Below are positions 1-12,714 of a stretch of 64,000 nucleotides of DNA, in pieces. The translations under genes and the position numbers were made by a program. Origin of the DNA: Craspedostauros australis (Eukaryota > Bacillariophyta > Bacillariophyceae > Mastogloiales > Achnanthaceae); the NCBI GenBank assembly GCA_026770025.1, contig JAMXDE010000008.1:1860001-1924000 (forward strand), read 5' to 3'. Below the pieces are notes generated by a model that was not told the origin of the DNA, ran no database searches, and saw only the letters and a list, made by a program, of their open reading frames with translations. The stretch's first letter is position 1. Each line of letters starts with the position of its first letter.

Positions 1-900
1 AGATTGGGAAGAATGCGCGTCTGTGTTGATATGAATATGTCACGCGATGCCCTTGATGCTGTTGCTACGTTTGTTGTCGACGATGCTGTTGCCATCAGCT
101 CGATCATTCTTTGTCCTATATCAAAATGACAGCAACAACAGACACGACAACGCCTTGTGGAGCTGGATGATGGAGCGACGAAAAGAGTTGGCCAACATGG
201 CATCTTCGCCGGACCTGACATGTCGTTTGTTTCGATGTTTGACATCGGCCAAAATGTGACAACGACAAATCCGTTGTGGTTTTGCGCACCATCCGACCAA
301 CGGATTCGCCTTTCAATATTCCCATATATTCAGCCACGAATACATGTATGAAACAGTAATCTTGAAGAAACTTGAGCGAGAACGCGAAGAGCAACGGATA
401 ATTACTTGTTCTCTTTTGTGTTGGCTCTTCTGTGACATTCGGACATTCCGATGCGACGGCCAGACTTCGCAGAACCTCACCCCCCTTTTCTAGTCGTGGG
501 TAATATCATTCACGAACACGAATGGAAACATGACACGACATCAAACCAACGCAGAACACCCGACACCACCAGCCAACCAATGACCAACTTTCAGCACTCT
601 GGCGGCTGTCTCGATGAACCATTCACATTTTGCCGAGCAACACGAACAGAGAACATGGAATGCTCTCTCTCTCTCTGTCTCTCTTTCCAGGGCTCTCTCC
701 AGAGAGTATCATCCACCACAGAAGTGGCGAAGATGGATCGCAGAATGTCGGAGCACACAGTATAGTACTGGAAGTAGAAAACTTGCAGAACGGAACATCA
801 TCAAGCGGAGCAGGGCAGAGGCACTCTTTCCACTCCCACTCGTCCTCGTACGAGTATCGTGCCGTTGCCGCCGTCGTAGCCAGCGCTTGAAGGAACTACC
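1..900. other. Upstream intergenic region
   Basis: No reading frame here looks like a protein. A CT-rich tract lies at about 661-692, some 210 bases before the RCC1-type start codon, and may be part of its promoter or 5' leader. A short upstream coding exon for that gene cannot be excluded by eye. Confidence 0.5.
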
Positions 901-2040
901 ATGCCTCGTGTCAACGCCATGAACCGAGCCATCCACGTGACGACGTCCATCGGGGCGGGATCTGACAGTCAATCACCGGGAACCGTTTCCCTGGATCCCG
1001 CCAATGAGCCACTTGACGATCCTTCGCCATTGCAAAGAAGCAGCAGCAGCAGCAGGAGCAGCCGAGCGCAGAACACAGAGAAACCGAGGGGAGATGGGAA
1101 AAGCAAGCACCGACATGAGGTTGTGTCGGGGATCGAGTTCGACCATGTCTCGAACGGACTGAGACATTCGATTGGAATCAGCAATGGGTTGGCATACAGC
1201 TGGGGAAGGACCAACGCATTGGGTCAGCTGGGCCGACCCACATCGTCAAAGGCAGAGATGCGGAAGCCAAATCATGTTCACATACAGTTATTCGGTCACA
1301 ACCAGACACCTTTCTCGTCGAAGCCTAATGCAAACGCGTCACATCGGACACCGCCGTTTGTCAAAGCCTTCGTTGGGGGATTCAGCGACTCGGGACATTC
1401 GGCGCTACTGGACTCGAACGGCATGCTCTGGATGGCAGGTTGCGATCGGTGGCAGCAGCTGGGCCTTGGTTCCCCCAAGGGCGGATCGTCAGGATACACT
1501 TGGATTGATGGGAAGCTGTGGCAAGAAGCGTTCCGGCCGGCCGCGCATTTGCTGCAGTTGATGAAGGAAGATGTAGACCGCCGATCGCCAAAACAAGGCA
1601 ACACGACTCGCACCCAGCCCGCCCCTCCCCTTCACCTGGTCAGAGATGTCTCGTTGGGCGGCGATCATACCTTGGTGCTCTCAACCAACCGACGCGACGT
1701 GTATGCCTTCGGCAAGGGTGGTGAAGGTCAAATAGGATTGAAAACGAAGCCATTCGTGTCAGCACCGGTGAGGTCGACCGCGCTTTCTCTTGGGGCAGGC
1801 GCATCGTCGATCGATCAGTCTTCGACAAAGCCGCAAGGAATGCAGCATCGTCAAGCAACCAAACTCATCGCTGCGGTCTGTGCTGTGGAGTCATGTTCGA
1901 TGACACTGGATGAGTCGGGAGCTGTGCTCACGAAGGCAGGGAAATGCCGTGCTTTGAACAGGAAGGTGGCTGAAGGCTTACGCCGATGTCTCATCCGCGC
2001 AAAGAATCATGGTCTGCTGTCGCAGACGTCTTCATCTTGA
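901..2040 (+). CDS. RCC1-repeat protein
   Basis: A 379-residue single-exon frame. Three RCC1-type blade signatures are visible: GLRHSIGISNGLAYSWGRTN (about residues 86-105, followed by GQLG), GHSALLDSNGMLWMAGCDRW (165-184, then QLGLG) and GGDHTLVLSTNRRDVYAFGK (253-272, then GQIGL). RCC1 repeats fold into a beta-propeller used in guanine-nucleotide exchange on Ran or as a protein-binding platform. Only three clear blades are present against seven in a full propeller, so the others are diverged or absent. The first 75 residues are Ser/Arg-rich and low in complexity; the start at 901 is the first ATG of the frame, and the second Met (residue 7) would also fit. The family call is firm, but the substrate is unknown and Ran-GEF activity should not be assumed. 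Confidence 0.8.
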   Translation: MPRVNAMNRAIHVTTSIGAGSDSQSPGTVSLDPANEPLDDPSPLQRSSSSSRSSRAQNTEKPRGDGKSKHRHEVVSGIEFDHVSNGLRHSIGISNGLAYSWGRTNALGQLGRPTSSKAEMRKPNHVHIQLFGHNQTPFSSKPNANASHRTPPFVKAFVGGFSDSGHSALLDSNGMLWMAGCDRWQQLGLGSPKGGSSGYTWIDGKLWQEAFRPAAHLLQLMKEDVDRRSPKQGNTTRTQPAPPLHLVRDVSLGGDHTLVLSTNRRDVYAFGKGGEGQIGLKTKPFVSAPVRSTALSLGAGASSIDQSSTKPQGMQHRQATKLIAAVCAVESCSMTLDESGAVLTKAGKCRALNRKVAEGLRRCLIRAKNHGLLSQTSSS

Positions 2041-5000
2041 GTAAGCACTTGAATGCGACCGTGAAAAGAGTGAGATCACTCACTACTACTCACAGAATCG
2101 GACGACGAAAACATATGGATCGTCCTCTACATGCTGCGTATTGGTACATATGTAAACATACTTGTGCTTACTACGAGTGTGGATGCAACATGCCGTGTCG
2201 TGTCATGTGGCAGGCCTCCGAGAATCTAGTATACTACTTGTACACTAATCGCATACACGTAGAACTACAACAACAACAGTTCGAGAATCCGTTTCCTAGT
2301 CCATGCGGTGAAACTCACGCTCCAATCGTAGCAACTGTCGCTCAATGAGTTAGCTTGACACAGAATTGTGGTGGCGAAAACACATCAAGCTCTTCGAGAT
2401 TACTTTGCTTTAAAATCGCTGCATCGACAGCGTCTCTCCTGTGCAAAACACGCCCAAATGCCAAACAAGTTTGTCAGCCAACGAGCATATGGTTGGGCAC
2501 AGCATGATCCCACAAACACGCACCAAACGCATGAGGAAAACTGGATGTCAACATGAAATTTCACGTTGTTTCTGTCAGAACGTCGTGGTCATGCACAATC
2601 GTAGAGTACGCACATATTCACGAAGAATGAACATTTGGTAGGTACCCCGCATCAACCCATCGTTCGCAAGGAAATACAATGGCAAATTATGCCAATGACG
2701 AAATCACACCGGCATTCTACTTGACACTGACAATGGATGATGTTGGCATGCTGCAAATTATCAGGAGGCAGGCAACGGCGGCAAACACCAGGGTAACATT
2801 CAAAGCCATGTCTTGTCTAATGCAGTGGCATATTGCGTCAATGACGAAATCACAACAAAAGCTATTGCCTCTGAAACAGAACAGGCTTTCATGAATACTG
2901 GCGCATACACGAAACCTCTATACCCGTCGTACACCTGACCTGTCTCCTGTTTCGCTTCGTCTCTGTACCCCTTTTTTCTCACCATGGACGAGGCCTGCTT
3001 CTCAACATGAAAATTGGTTGCGTCGAAACGACGATTCTTTGACAAGCAAGGAATTGGCAGAAGACAGACATCCAACCTTTCGCTTGTCGCATACACAAGT
3101 AACATATTGAGCTATTCTTCCTCGCAGAGAAACATACAGGAAATACAATCAGAATGGGAAAGATCAACAGGGGAATGTTGTTTGACTGAGTATGTTTGTA
3201 TAACCGCAATTTCTGAGTCAGGGGAACAGGAACACGACACCGCTGATTCTGTCAATGCAGAAGTCGCATCACGGATCTTCCGACTATTTAGCAGTCGGAA
3301 TATCCAATTCGAGATTCTGCGCTCACCAACGCCTGTTGACATGAGGTTTTATATAGATATCACGCAGTTATGACGATTTGGAAGCCTCCTAGCCTTTCTT
3401 TCTTTTGGGAACACATTGCGTCTTTCGAGATGACAACAGTACTATCCTTCTGTTTTGGCTACTGACACCAACAATTTCAAGATGCACGCACAATCTGAAT
3501 CCAATGCACACTACCATTGAACAGGATTCATTGCACAACCATATCGGAATTGCTAGACGCTACATTGGTTGGAGATGACGTTTTGTATACATTGGCTACG
3601 TGAATTGCATCACCACATCGAACCAGCCCCAATTCTTTCAATAGAGCTTGTGGACTCGATTGGATCTCGATCAATATGTGGGAATGGACTCAGACGACAA
3701 GAACGTTTTGACAAACGGCCACAGCACGATGTTGCCAACGAGGGAATTGATCATCATCGTAGAAAAGAAGCGATCGAGAACTCGGAACCTTTTTCAACGG
3801 TATCAATACTGGATGAGTGCTGCATCACCACGCCAGAAGTGAGCGAAACACATCACTTTCGCACAGAAATCGACGACTTGTCAAGTTGTGGATAGCTTCG
3901 AGATCCAAGCAATACCATTTGTGGACCTTCTCGTCAACTTGGATGTGTGGTGTGTTTTCCATCACCTTCATGAAAGACGTGTTCCATTGATTGTTCAAGA
4001 ACACAAACTAGCCAGAAAGCGACGATACTAGTCCACACGATATTGGCATGGCCAGAGACAGAGGGGTCGAAGATGTACATGACAGCATAAGAAAGGCTGA
4101 GACACGGAAGAAGGATGATCGCTGTCGGTGATCTGCCGACTTGCGAAGAATGAGAATTCGCATTGGAGCACAATGGGGAAGAAAAATGAAGGTCCTTGTC
4201 ATTAAGAAATTTTGAAACTTTCACAAACGTTGTAACGTTCCAGATATGATTGAAAACAATAAAGCAAAATACTGTTCCCAGTTCCCAAGCCTGAAACGAT
4301 GGCCCATGCCGTCTGCTCGATGCACCTTGTCCAGTGCTGTCAGACATGCCTATCTCTTCACACTGTGTCAGACGAAGATGAACGTCCAAACCGCCGTGAA
4401 GGATAAGCAAAGATATCTCCATTGTTAGTTTGCCTCACATATTTCCTTTGTATCCTTTAGCACAGTCGATATGGATGTATCTGATTTTAGGTATCTGAAT
4501 TATCGAGTTTACCAGAAGAAAATGAGCCGAGAGTATCTTTTCAAGATCGTCACTCTTGAACGAACACTGGTTTCCTTTAGCTGGAAAGAAACAACAGCAA
4601 TGACAGACACAAATTACAACGGAGCGCCAGAATCTCATTCTTGTTTTTAAACGCTGCTTGCAAGAACCTTACAATTCACTCTTTCCTTAATTCTCAAGTT
4701 TGATGACAAAATACTGAGACGAAACTGCATGCAGTGGTCCAATGACGGTCTAAGGCAACAAGAACGCCAAAATATGTCGACGACAGAAGACCTAGCAATG
4801 AATTGATATGATCGCAGGACAACTTGGAAAACACCGTTGTTCAGGGTGTACGTAGTCTTCACAGCAATCGTAGTTGCAAGCTTGGTGGCAGTTGTAAGGA
4901 TCCACACAATGCGCACGCTGACTACGCGTTTCATATGAAAAGCGAGTGCAAACATCATGGTCAAATCGTCTCTTTCCTTCTTTTTGCAACTGGACTTTGG

Positions 5001-6908
5001 CTCATTGCCAGAAAGTTCAATGTGTTCCAGGCATACTGAAACAGCCGGATTGCATACTGACTCATCTGTCAGTCTATGTACCTCGGATGGCTTGAATTTT
5101 ATGTCCGCACACTGTCGCCTTTTGACTGCGATTGCAATCCTGAAGTTCACGAATTCACACATTTTCTGATGGGCGTGACGAGCAAACGATTGAAGGTGGA
5201 GTTTTCAACAATGCAACCTATTTTCATTCGGCGTATGAAATGCTGCTCTTGACTTCGTTCAAGTAGTCTTGGAACATTCAAACCCCAACACCCTCGCATG
5301 GTTGGAGAGCAGTCAAACTTGCACGTTTGTGACGAGCTGAAAGAGTCGCGAGGTGAGAACTGAGTTTCCTTGTTGACTTCAGGTCCTGACAGGATCACTC
5401 CACAAGCCTAATGTTGATTACCGATGAGTTGAACGTGAATTGCAAAGAAGGCTCGATTGCCTGCTTCCCTTGGCAATCCACGATGACGGAATCGAAGGAT
5501 GATACCGATTGGCTTGAGCTGTCGTTGATATGACAACATAAAACTAGCCTGAGCAGGTCAAATCCGGGAATCACACCTGTAGACAGGCAAGCCTATGAAA
5601 TATATTCACGTTCGCACTTGCAAGTCTGACTAACCAACACTACGACTTATGTGTAGCAGAGTCATCAAATTGATTGCTTCGACGATATGGAATTCCTTAT
5701 TCCTTGGTGAGATGATGGTCGTATGCATCGTTACGTTGTGTGTTTAGCTGCACTAGCATTGTATGATGAAATTGTAATTAACTTCCATTCGCCTACCAAT
5801 GTCTCTATTGACAGGCACCTGATTCATAGTTGGCAGTAATCTTGTACCGTTTTCAATTTGGTGGAAAGCCACGCAGCTAGTTTCAAACTATGGAGCAATT
5901 TTTTGCCATCGTTTCGTTTCGACGTCTCGTTTTGCTGTCTACCATTTTTTCTGAAAGTTTGTCACACATGGGAATATACTGGAACACACAAGTATTGTAC
6001 TGTCCGTCTGCATGCTAAATGTTGGTGCATTGTTTTGTTGTTGCATTCTCTATGCTGCTATTTAATCAGCTTCGTGCTGTTCATAAAGTTTCGTTGCAGA
6101 CCACATCACCTGTGATTGGATGTTCCGTAGGAATCACATCATTGAAGGCAAAGAGTCTTCCACAAGAGCATGTCTCTAGGCAGGTGGGTTGGCGTAGTTT
6201 TTTAGATATGACTTCACCTAAGTTACCTTTGCGGTGCTTAACAAACCAGTTTGTGTTGATGTTGTTTTCTGTCAGTGGTTCGGCCTTTTTTCTCATTAGT
6301 TCGCAGACCACAATACGTGTTGAAGTAACGAATCATCCGGAAATGAGGTTACAGATCCGCGAACATATTCATCATCTTCTCCTTTCAATTTATCGATGAG
6401 ACGTTCCAGAGTAACAGATCGTCGAGTAGATAGACATTCAAATCGCTCTATCGCGGTCGACCCCACTTCCCTCCACCGCCGAGTCGCCGATACGCTCGCG
6501 TCGGCAACCACACAGTGTGACAATTCTCACAGAGAAATATGTCCTTGCGCATCAGCGGCACACCAGCGCAACAGACGATCATGAGTGCTCGCAGTCATCG
6601 ACTTAATCATACTCAACTCTATTGTCCAGTTATGGTATGGTGTGGTGCTTAGAGTAGCTCTTGGCTGATTTGATTTCAGTTCCATCATGCCCACTGTTTG
6701 AATATGTATCCTTTCATCTATAATATTTGTAGAGAGTATACACGATTATACTTTGGAGGACTCTGCTCTGCATCTTCTGTGCTTGGGTTTCAGGTGTTTC
6801 GTGACGGTTTGTGCGTTGTGCGTGCTGTTTGTGTCAGTCATATCCGTGGCTCTTCTGTCACTCTTCTGATGCCGAATTGCAAACTGATGGGTTGAAGGTG
6901 TGATCCTT
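2041..6908. other. Long intergenic region without a confident gene
   Basis: About 4.9 kb with only short overlapping frames of no recognisable family. AT content is higher than in the flanking genes. The only protein-like signal is a run of minus-strand frames with hydrophobic segments between about 5160 and 3930, listed separately. No terminal repeats, long direct repeats or tRNA-like structures were seen. Confidence 0.45.
3934..5162 (-). pseudogene. Possible decayed multi-pass membrane protein gene
   Basis: Three consecutive minus-strand frames carry hydrophobic stretches. Frame 5162-4647 has one around VWILTTATKLATTIAV. Frame 4638-4435 has one near its start. Frame 4422-3934 has three, around LGTVFCFIVFNHIWNVTTF, PTAIILLPCLSLSYAVMYIF and IVWTSIVAFWLVCVLEQ. 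Frames 4638-4435 and 4422-3934 are in the same phase, separated by one TGA at about 4435. I recognise no family. It could be the relic of a membrane protein or chance hydrophobic frames in AT-richer DNA; I lean only slightly to the relic because the segments occur in series on one strand. Confidence 0.2.
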
Positions 6909-9900
6909 TTAGTAGGAGTGAGATGCGTGCGTTTTCGTGTTGGTGTCGATGTGTTTTGCCTCCTCGCTGTTGGTGTCGCTGCTGTCTCCATCCTTGTTGG
7001 TTGGCGATGGGTCACGGTTTCCACTTGAACACTTCTCCTTCAGCGCGTCATACATCTTGGAGGGATTCTTGGGACCGAAGCAGATCACGAGCGTGTTGAA
7101 CACGATGAAGGCACCGATGGTTGCTTGGATGACGGCGATGAGCAAGATGAGGCCGAACTTCTGGAAGAACGTGATGACCGTGAAGTTCATTACTGCTGCC
7201 GATGCGATCGTGGTGAAGCCTGCTGCCAAGATGGATGGTCCCATGTGAAGTATTGCGAACTTGGTGCGCTCCTCGCGATGCACATCACCCTCCATCGTGG
7301 TGTAGGCATGTGCGAAGTGAAGGACGAAGTCGCAAGAGATTCCGATTAGGATGGCGAAGCAGATGGACTCAAGGAAGCCCAGTGTCCAGCCGAGGGAGAC
7401 CAGCGAAGCGGTGACGGAGCTGAGAACGTAAGCCACGGTCGTTGTCGAGAAGAGAGTTAGGAGCAAGGAGCGGGATGTGGCCAGCAACATGATCGTGGCA
7501 GCAGCAAGCGCAATACCAACAGATCCGTATGCTGTCTTGAGCATTTGTCTGTTGGAGTGTTCGTGGGTGTATGTATACGAAAATGTATGTATATGTAAGT
7601 GGATAGGTGTACATACATGTTTTGCATGTGTGAGTGAGTGAGTGGATGAGCGACGAAGTTGTTGGAAGTCATTGAATTGCGCCAAACCAAGCATATGTGG
7701 AGCGCAATAGAATGACGAACTGACGATCGCGGACTTACCCGTTGGTGTCATACCACCAGAAATCGGCAGACGAGAAGAATGCTTTGTTGGTCCCTTCTGA
7801 TGCGTGTTCCTTGTTCTGCTCCTTCATCCAGTCGTCGATGAGGTTCCACTCGTCATCGAGCGTGTCGTAGTCATCATCGTAGCGCACGCGAGAATTGAAT
7901 GGAATCAAGAAGATCGTGACACGGCCATTTCTCGACATAACATTCAAGTCCTCCACTTCCCTGGCCCATGCGGTCATGCATCCATGGAAGCTGTCGGATG
8001 GCATCGGGAGCTTGTCAGCTCCAGCGCAATTGTCTTGGTAGATCTGACTTGGTGAGGCCGCAGATGACTCGTCAACGAGCCACTGGTTCAACCCAGAAAA
8101 CGAGCAGGTGTAGTTGGATCCGATGGGGTCAGCGAAGTCTTGGGCGAAGGTGTTGCTGCAGATATCGAGGAGGTGCTGTTGGCTCTCTTGGGTGCCAGGA
8201 TCGAACGTCTTGTCAAGGACGACTCGCGTCCATTCGTCCGGGTCGTCTGAGGTTGTAGTACCATATATATATATGAATGCGGATCAGTTTGAGCGAAAGT
8301 CGATGTTGGATCAAAGTGATTCGGAATGAGCGGAAGGTGTGAGTCGAAAGAGCATCGAATGGATATCGAATGGATATCAAATGGGTATCGAATGGATACA
8401 GAAACGCTGGCCAGGATCTCTTCGCACGAAGTCACGAGGTTCACTTACTGTGGTTGCCGGTGTCTGCGGGCTTGACGCCCCAAATGATGTAAGCGACGCT
8501 GCCTTCTGCCCTATCGAGCTGATCGTATAGAAGCTCCTGTCGCCAGGAGTACGCCTGCTCAAACTCGACGTCATCTCCCAGAACGCGGACATCCGAAGAG
8601 GTTGGGAGGTCCAGCTGTGCTGCGAAGATGGCGGTCACCACAAGCGCAATCATGGAGAGCGCGAAGATTGGCCACTTTCCACGCTTCAGGATGTGGAACA
8701 GCCCCAGCAGGGCTCGTCGAATGAGGGATGAATCTTCATGTTCATGTTCGCCATGGTCAACAGCATCGTTGTTGGAATCGTGAAGGTTGTCGCCGTTGCG
8801 CTCTGCCTTGTCCTCACGTTGCGAGGAGGTCTCTGAGTCCGCTTCGTTGTCGTTGTCCCCACCGTTCTTGCGGCAGCACAGGTTGCAGCAATGATTGGAG
8901 TGAATGCAGCAATGGACCTGATCGCCCTTCTCTTGGATAGCGATGTCATACATGCAGAGGGCTGGGAAAACCAGTAGCACGTTGAGGAAGTAATCGAGGA
9001 GGACGAGGAGACCGCAGAAGATCGCGAACATCTTGACTGGCGCGACGGGGCAGATGGCGGTGGCGAAGAAGGCGACTGCGGTGGTGACCGTGGTGAGGAA
9101 CATCGCAGACGCAGCATCTGGCAGCGCCATAGCCGCAATGTCTTCGGTGGATACGTTGGGGTGATCCAGGCGGGAATTCTTCCACTTGTCCATGGCAACG
9201 AAGACCTGTGTGCGTGCGTGTGCATGCGTGTGCATGCGTGTGCGTGCGTGTGTTCCATTTATACGCGTTGAGAGTATTGTTGCGTGGCATGCAAATATGG
9301 CACGACGGCATGGCGGTATGGTGATGGTGTGGATAGATTCAATGGCGGTAGAGCGGTGACATGGAATGAACAGAACAGCATATGCGATTGGTTAGATACA
9401 AGATTGCGTGAGCTTTCAGCGGATATGCAATCTCTTGGTTCCTTCATCGTGCGTCCATGACACGAGTATGAGGCCATGTAGTACTTACGTCGTCAGCACC
9501 AAGTCCGAAGATGACGAACATGCCGAGGAAATTCAAGAATGGGAAGAACTCCAGCCCAAGGATCAGGCTGTAGACGAAGAAGGACAGTGGGAAGCTGAAC
9601 ATGATCTGCACCAGGCCAATCAATGTGATGAAGGGGCTGCGGGTGTGGACCATGATGGCGATGGCGACGATCACAGCCGATGCCATGGCCAAGGCCATAT
9701 CGGATGTCAGCGCGCCATCAGCGTAAAGGTCGACAAAATCCTCCTTCTGGGTGTCGTACACCCCACTCACGCCGCCACTGCCGTCGGCGTACTTGTCCAC
9801 ATCGTCGAACATGTCCTCGAGGGTATCATCGTCGCTATAGGTGGCAAAGATGGAGGATGTGTAAGACACCACGCCAGTCTCGTCGTAGTCGAAGTTCACC

Positions 9901-10940
9901 ATGGCGGAGGAGAAATGGTCAGGGCAAGATGCGGGGATGGTCTTGGTTTCTGGGTCGTAGTCGGTATCGAAGTCGGTGACGCAGGTGATCCATTCTTGCT
10001 TCGTCTTGGCCTCGTATGGCCCCCATGCATCTCGAAGGGCTGCGCAGGACATGGAGAGACCGTCGTCGGAGGTCAGGGCGAGTCGAGCGTAGAGCACGAT
10101 GGACAAGGGTGGGAGACATCCTTCATCGCATCCAAAGCAGTGGCCTTTCTCCTCCAAAATGCTCTGGGTGTCCTCCTCAGCAACGCAAAGTTCGTAGATG
10201 ATATCTGCATCAAGGGCTGACTTGGAGCTCTTGACCTCCCAGATGGGCCAGAGGCGGGATGAGTTGGTCATCGATTCCGAATTGTACCATCCGAAGTCGC
10301 AGCCTGGCATGAGATGGCTTTTCTCCTCGAGGCGACGGCGAAGGTCGCTTGTCATGGTGAAGGGCATCGTGCGAGTGCGGTGGTTTCCATGTCCGAGAGC
10401 GTTGCTACCAACGCTGGTGGAAGCCTGAGAGAGGAGGGATGAAATCGGAGTTGAGCCAAAGGATGAGGCCAGTCGACGGTTGCTGCTATCTCCGGTGTTT
10501 GTCTTCCTCTTGTTGTCGTTGCTGTCATCGCTTTCAGCATCATATCCTGGTTGGATGTTGTTGATGAGATCGGTCCATGCCGCCTCTCCTCCGTCGTAGA
10601 TGTACTCTCGGTTCATCTCGACGAGCAGCACTTGCGCACTGCGATCGGCGATGGAGGTTCCACGTGATTGCCATCCACCGGTCTCAGCGCCGACGCTGAA
10701 CTTGCCGGCGACCATGCCGATGACGGAGAGCACCAGCGAAGCGGCGAGGCCCCAAAGAAGGTAGCTTCGTGGCCTGCTGGCGACTCGTCGTGCCACACGT
10801 TGCCAGATCTTCTCGTTGTTGTTGTCGTCGTTGTCGTTGTCGTCGTTCTTGTTGTTGTTGTTGTCACCATCCTCTCCGTAAGCCGTTTCTTCGTTGGAAA
10901 CGACAGGCGGATCAGCCTGGACTTCGACACCGTGGATCAT
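6909..10940 (-). CDS. Patched/Dispatched-like RND permease with sterol-sensing domain
   Basis: Four exons: 10940-9489, 9205-8449, 8246-7739 and 7548-6909. All introns are GT-AG (283, 202 and 190 bp; donors GTAAGT or GTAAGTG) and the phases join to 1118 residues. The first TM segment is near residues 60-80, after an Asn/Asp-rich cytosolic stretch. A roughly 330-residue lumenal loop with paired Cys follows, then a five-helix SSD-type bundle (about 413-560) ending its fourth-helix motif in GADD (481-484) at the first splice junction. The second half repeats the plan: a TM near GKWPIFALSMIALVV, a second loop, and a bundle with GISCD (975-979). The paired GxxxD motifs in TM4 and TM10 are the proton-relay signature of eukaryotic RND proteins, so cation-driven export or transfer of a lipid or sterol is likely; the cargo is unknown. 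The Met at 10940 was chosen because it precedes the first TM with no better upstream exon. Confidence 0.85.
9206..9250. repeat. TG/CG-rich simple repeat in permease intron 1
   Basis: Alternating GTGTGCGTGC and GTGTGCATGC units lie directly upstream of the intron 1 acceptor. On the gene strand this is a CA-rich tract feeding into the acceptor CACACAG. Confidence 0.8.
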
Positions 10941-12714
10941 GACGGTGGGTCTTCTTGGTTGTTTCTTGGAGTTGGGTTTGGGTTGGGTTTGGGTTCAACT
11001 TTGGAGCCTGAATGTTTTTGTGAGATCTGGATGTGAGGATCCTCTCTTCAGACATACCACCACGAGTCTGAGTGTGAGCCTGAGCGTGAGTATGCGTTCT
11101 TGTCGGTACTGATGCAAGTACCTGCGCTGAGTGCTTGGTGTGCATGATGATCCGGCTTGGTGCAGCTTGTGCTCCACTATGCGCGACGCAGGTTCGTGCA
11201 CATTTCCTCAGACAGATCCTCTTCACCCAGGAGCAAGACTCCATGACCGGCAAACAGATCTTCCATCTGCCTCCTACGCCACCCACAGCGCACGGTGGAG
11301 GGGCCCAGATGGTCTCTCTCCCTCTCTCTCTCTCCTCAAGGATCAAAGAAGAATAATCATGACAGATGTATGGATATGCAACGATCCGGCTGCACAGGGG
11401 TCAAGGTAGCGAATGCGCCATGTCTTCGCGGTTGCCATCTTCGTCGTCACCATCTCGTCCCTAACAGCATGCTGGTCCGGACACAACGCAACAGGACACA
11501 ACGAGAACGCCAGTGGGAACAAGAAAGCAGAGAATGAGCTCTGATGGATGTTCCTTGTGCTATCGCTCAAAACTTGATCACCAAAGTGGAGGCGCAGATG
11601 AACATCAAAGTGTAGGCGCAGATGGGTACCAAAGTACAGGCGCAGACGGCACTAAAGTACAGGCGCAGATCAACAAGGATGATTCCGACGAGCACGACTT
11701 GCTTCGCATTTTACATCGAAAGCGAACTGTTGACAAAAATTAACCACGACATCAACATCAACATCATCGTCGACATTCTCGCCTCTTCCGATTTCAACTC
11801 CGGCAACCGGTTCTCATCGCTATCTAATGCACGTTGGTGGACATGAAAGTGTGCGGGACTCACAAGCAGTTCGCCATGTCGTTTACCCCGATTGTGCGTC
11901 ACATAGATCGTACGTCCTCCTACGAAGATTTTCGCGTCTCACAACACACGGGATGGGGTCATGCGCCTTGAGGTGCAGACACTTTTTGTCTCTGCCCACC
12001 ACGTTGGCCATCTCATTGGATATACGCGACGTTCGAGATTGGTTGGCGCTCCATCAGCATTCCAACGCCTGGCACAGAACCGACAGGTATCGTCTCGGAG
12101 ATCTGCAGATCTTGGAGGCGGCAAACTCCGAGCGACGTGGAGGCAAATCCCTGTGAAATTCGTGGGTACAAGAGTGTGCGGGGGGAGCCGTAGTACAAGA
12201 TTTAGTTGCTGGTATTCGTGTGAAAGTGACAACGTGTGTGACCACCAAGAGATCGCATTCAGACTTGTACTTGCACTTGCACTTGTACTCGTATTTGTAC
12301 TTGTACTCGCGTCTGCTTCATACCAACACAACTCAACAGCGACACCCGCATGATTGACGGTGATGGAGTCCCTGTTGAGCCACAGTGTGATGTATGAAGG
12401 ACGACCATGAGATTCTGCGATCAGGTTCTGATGCTATACATGACTAGAATTAGAGACATGTCGTGTGACATGCAACGCGACGTCGTTGAGAGATAACCTT
12501 TTCTGACTATAATTCACCGCAACCCCCAAATCCATCAGCAACAAAAAGCAAAGATCTGCGACAATTCGCGAAGTCGTCACAAGCACTTTGCAACGAGCCC
12601 CTTTTCGACGATTCGCGAAGGCGTACAATTGTACTCGCACCTTGCAAAACAGCATCAGCATAAAACGCAAACTGCACATTCGGATAGAGCAGCAAAAGAC
12701 ACTGAAAATCCACC
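10941..12714. other. Intergenic region with two minisatellites
   Basis: No reading frame resembles a protein; the frames on both strands between 11827 and 12353 overlap and look random. It holds a CT tract (about 11311-11337), a 24-bp repeat at 11582-11672 and a hexanucleotide ACTTGT/ACTTGC tract at about 12264-12312. Confidence 0.5.
11582..11672. repeat. 24-bp tandem repeat, about four copies
   Basis: Units begin CAAAGT and contain GGCGCAGA; copies differ at several positions. There is no open frame through the array that would suggest a protein repeat. Confidence 0.75.

Noticed and set aside
6081-6311. Minus frame that faintly suggested a copia gag fragment
   Set aside because: Too short and without a diagnostic motif.
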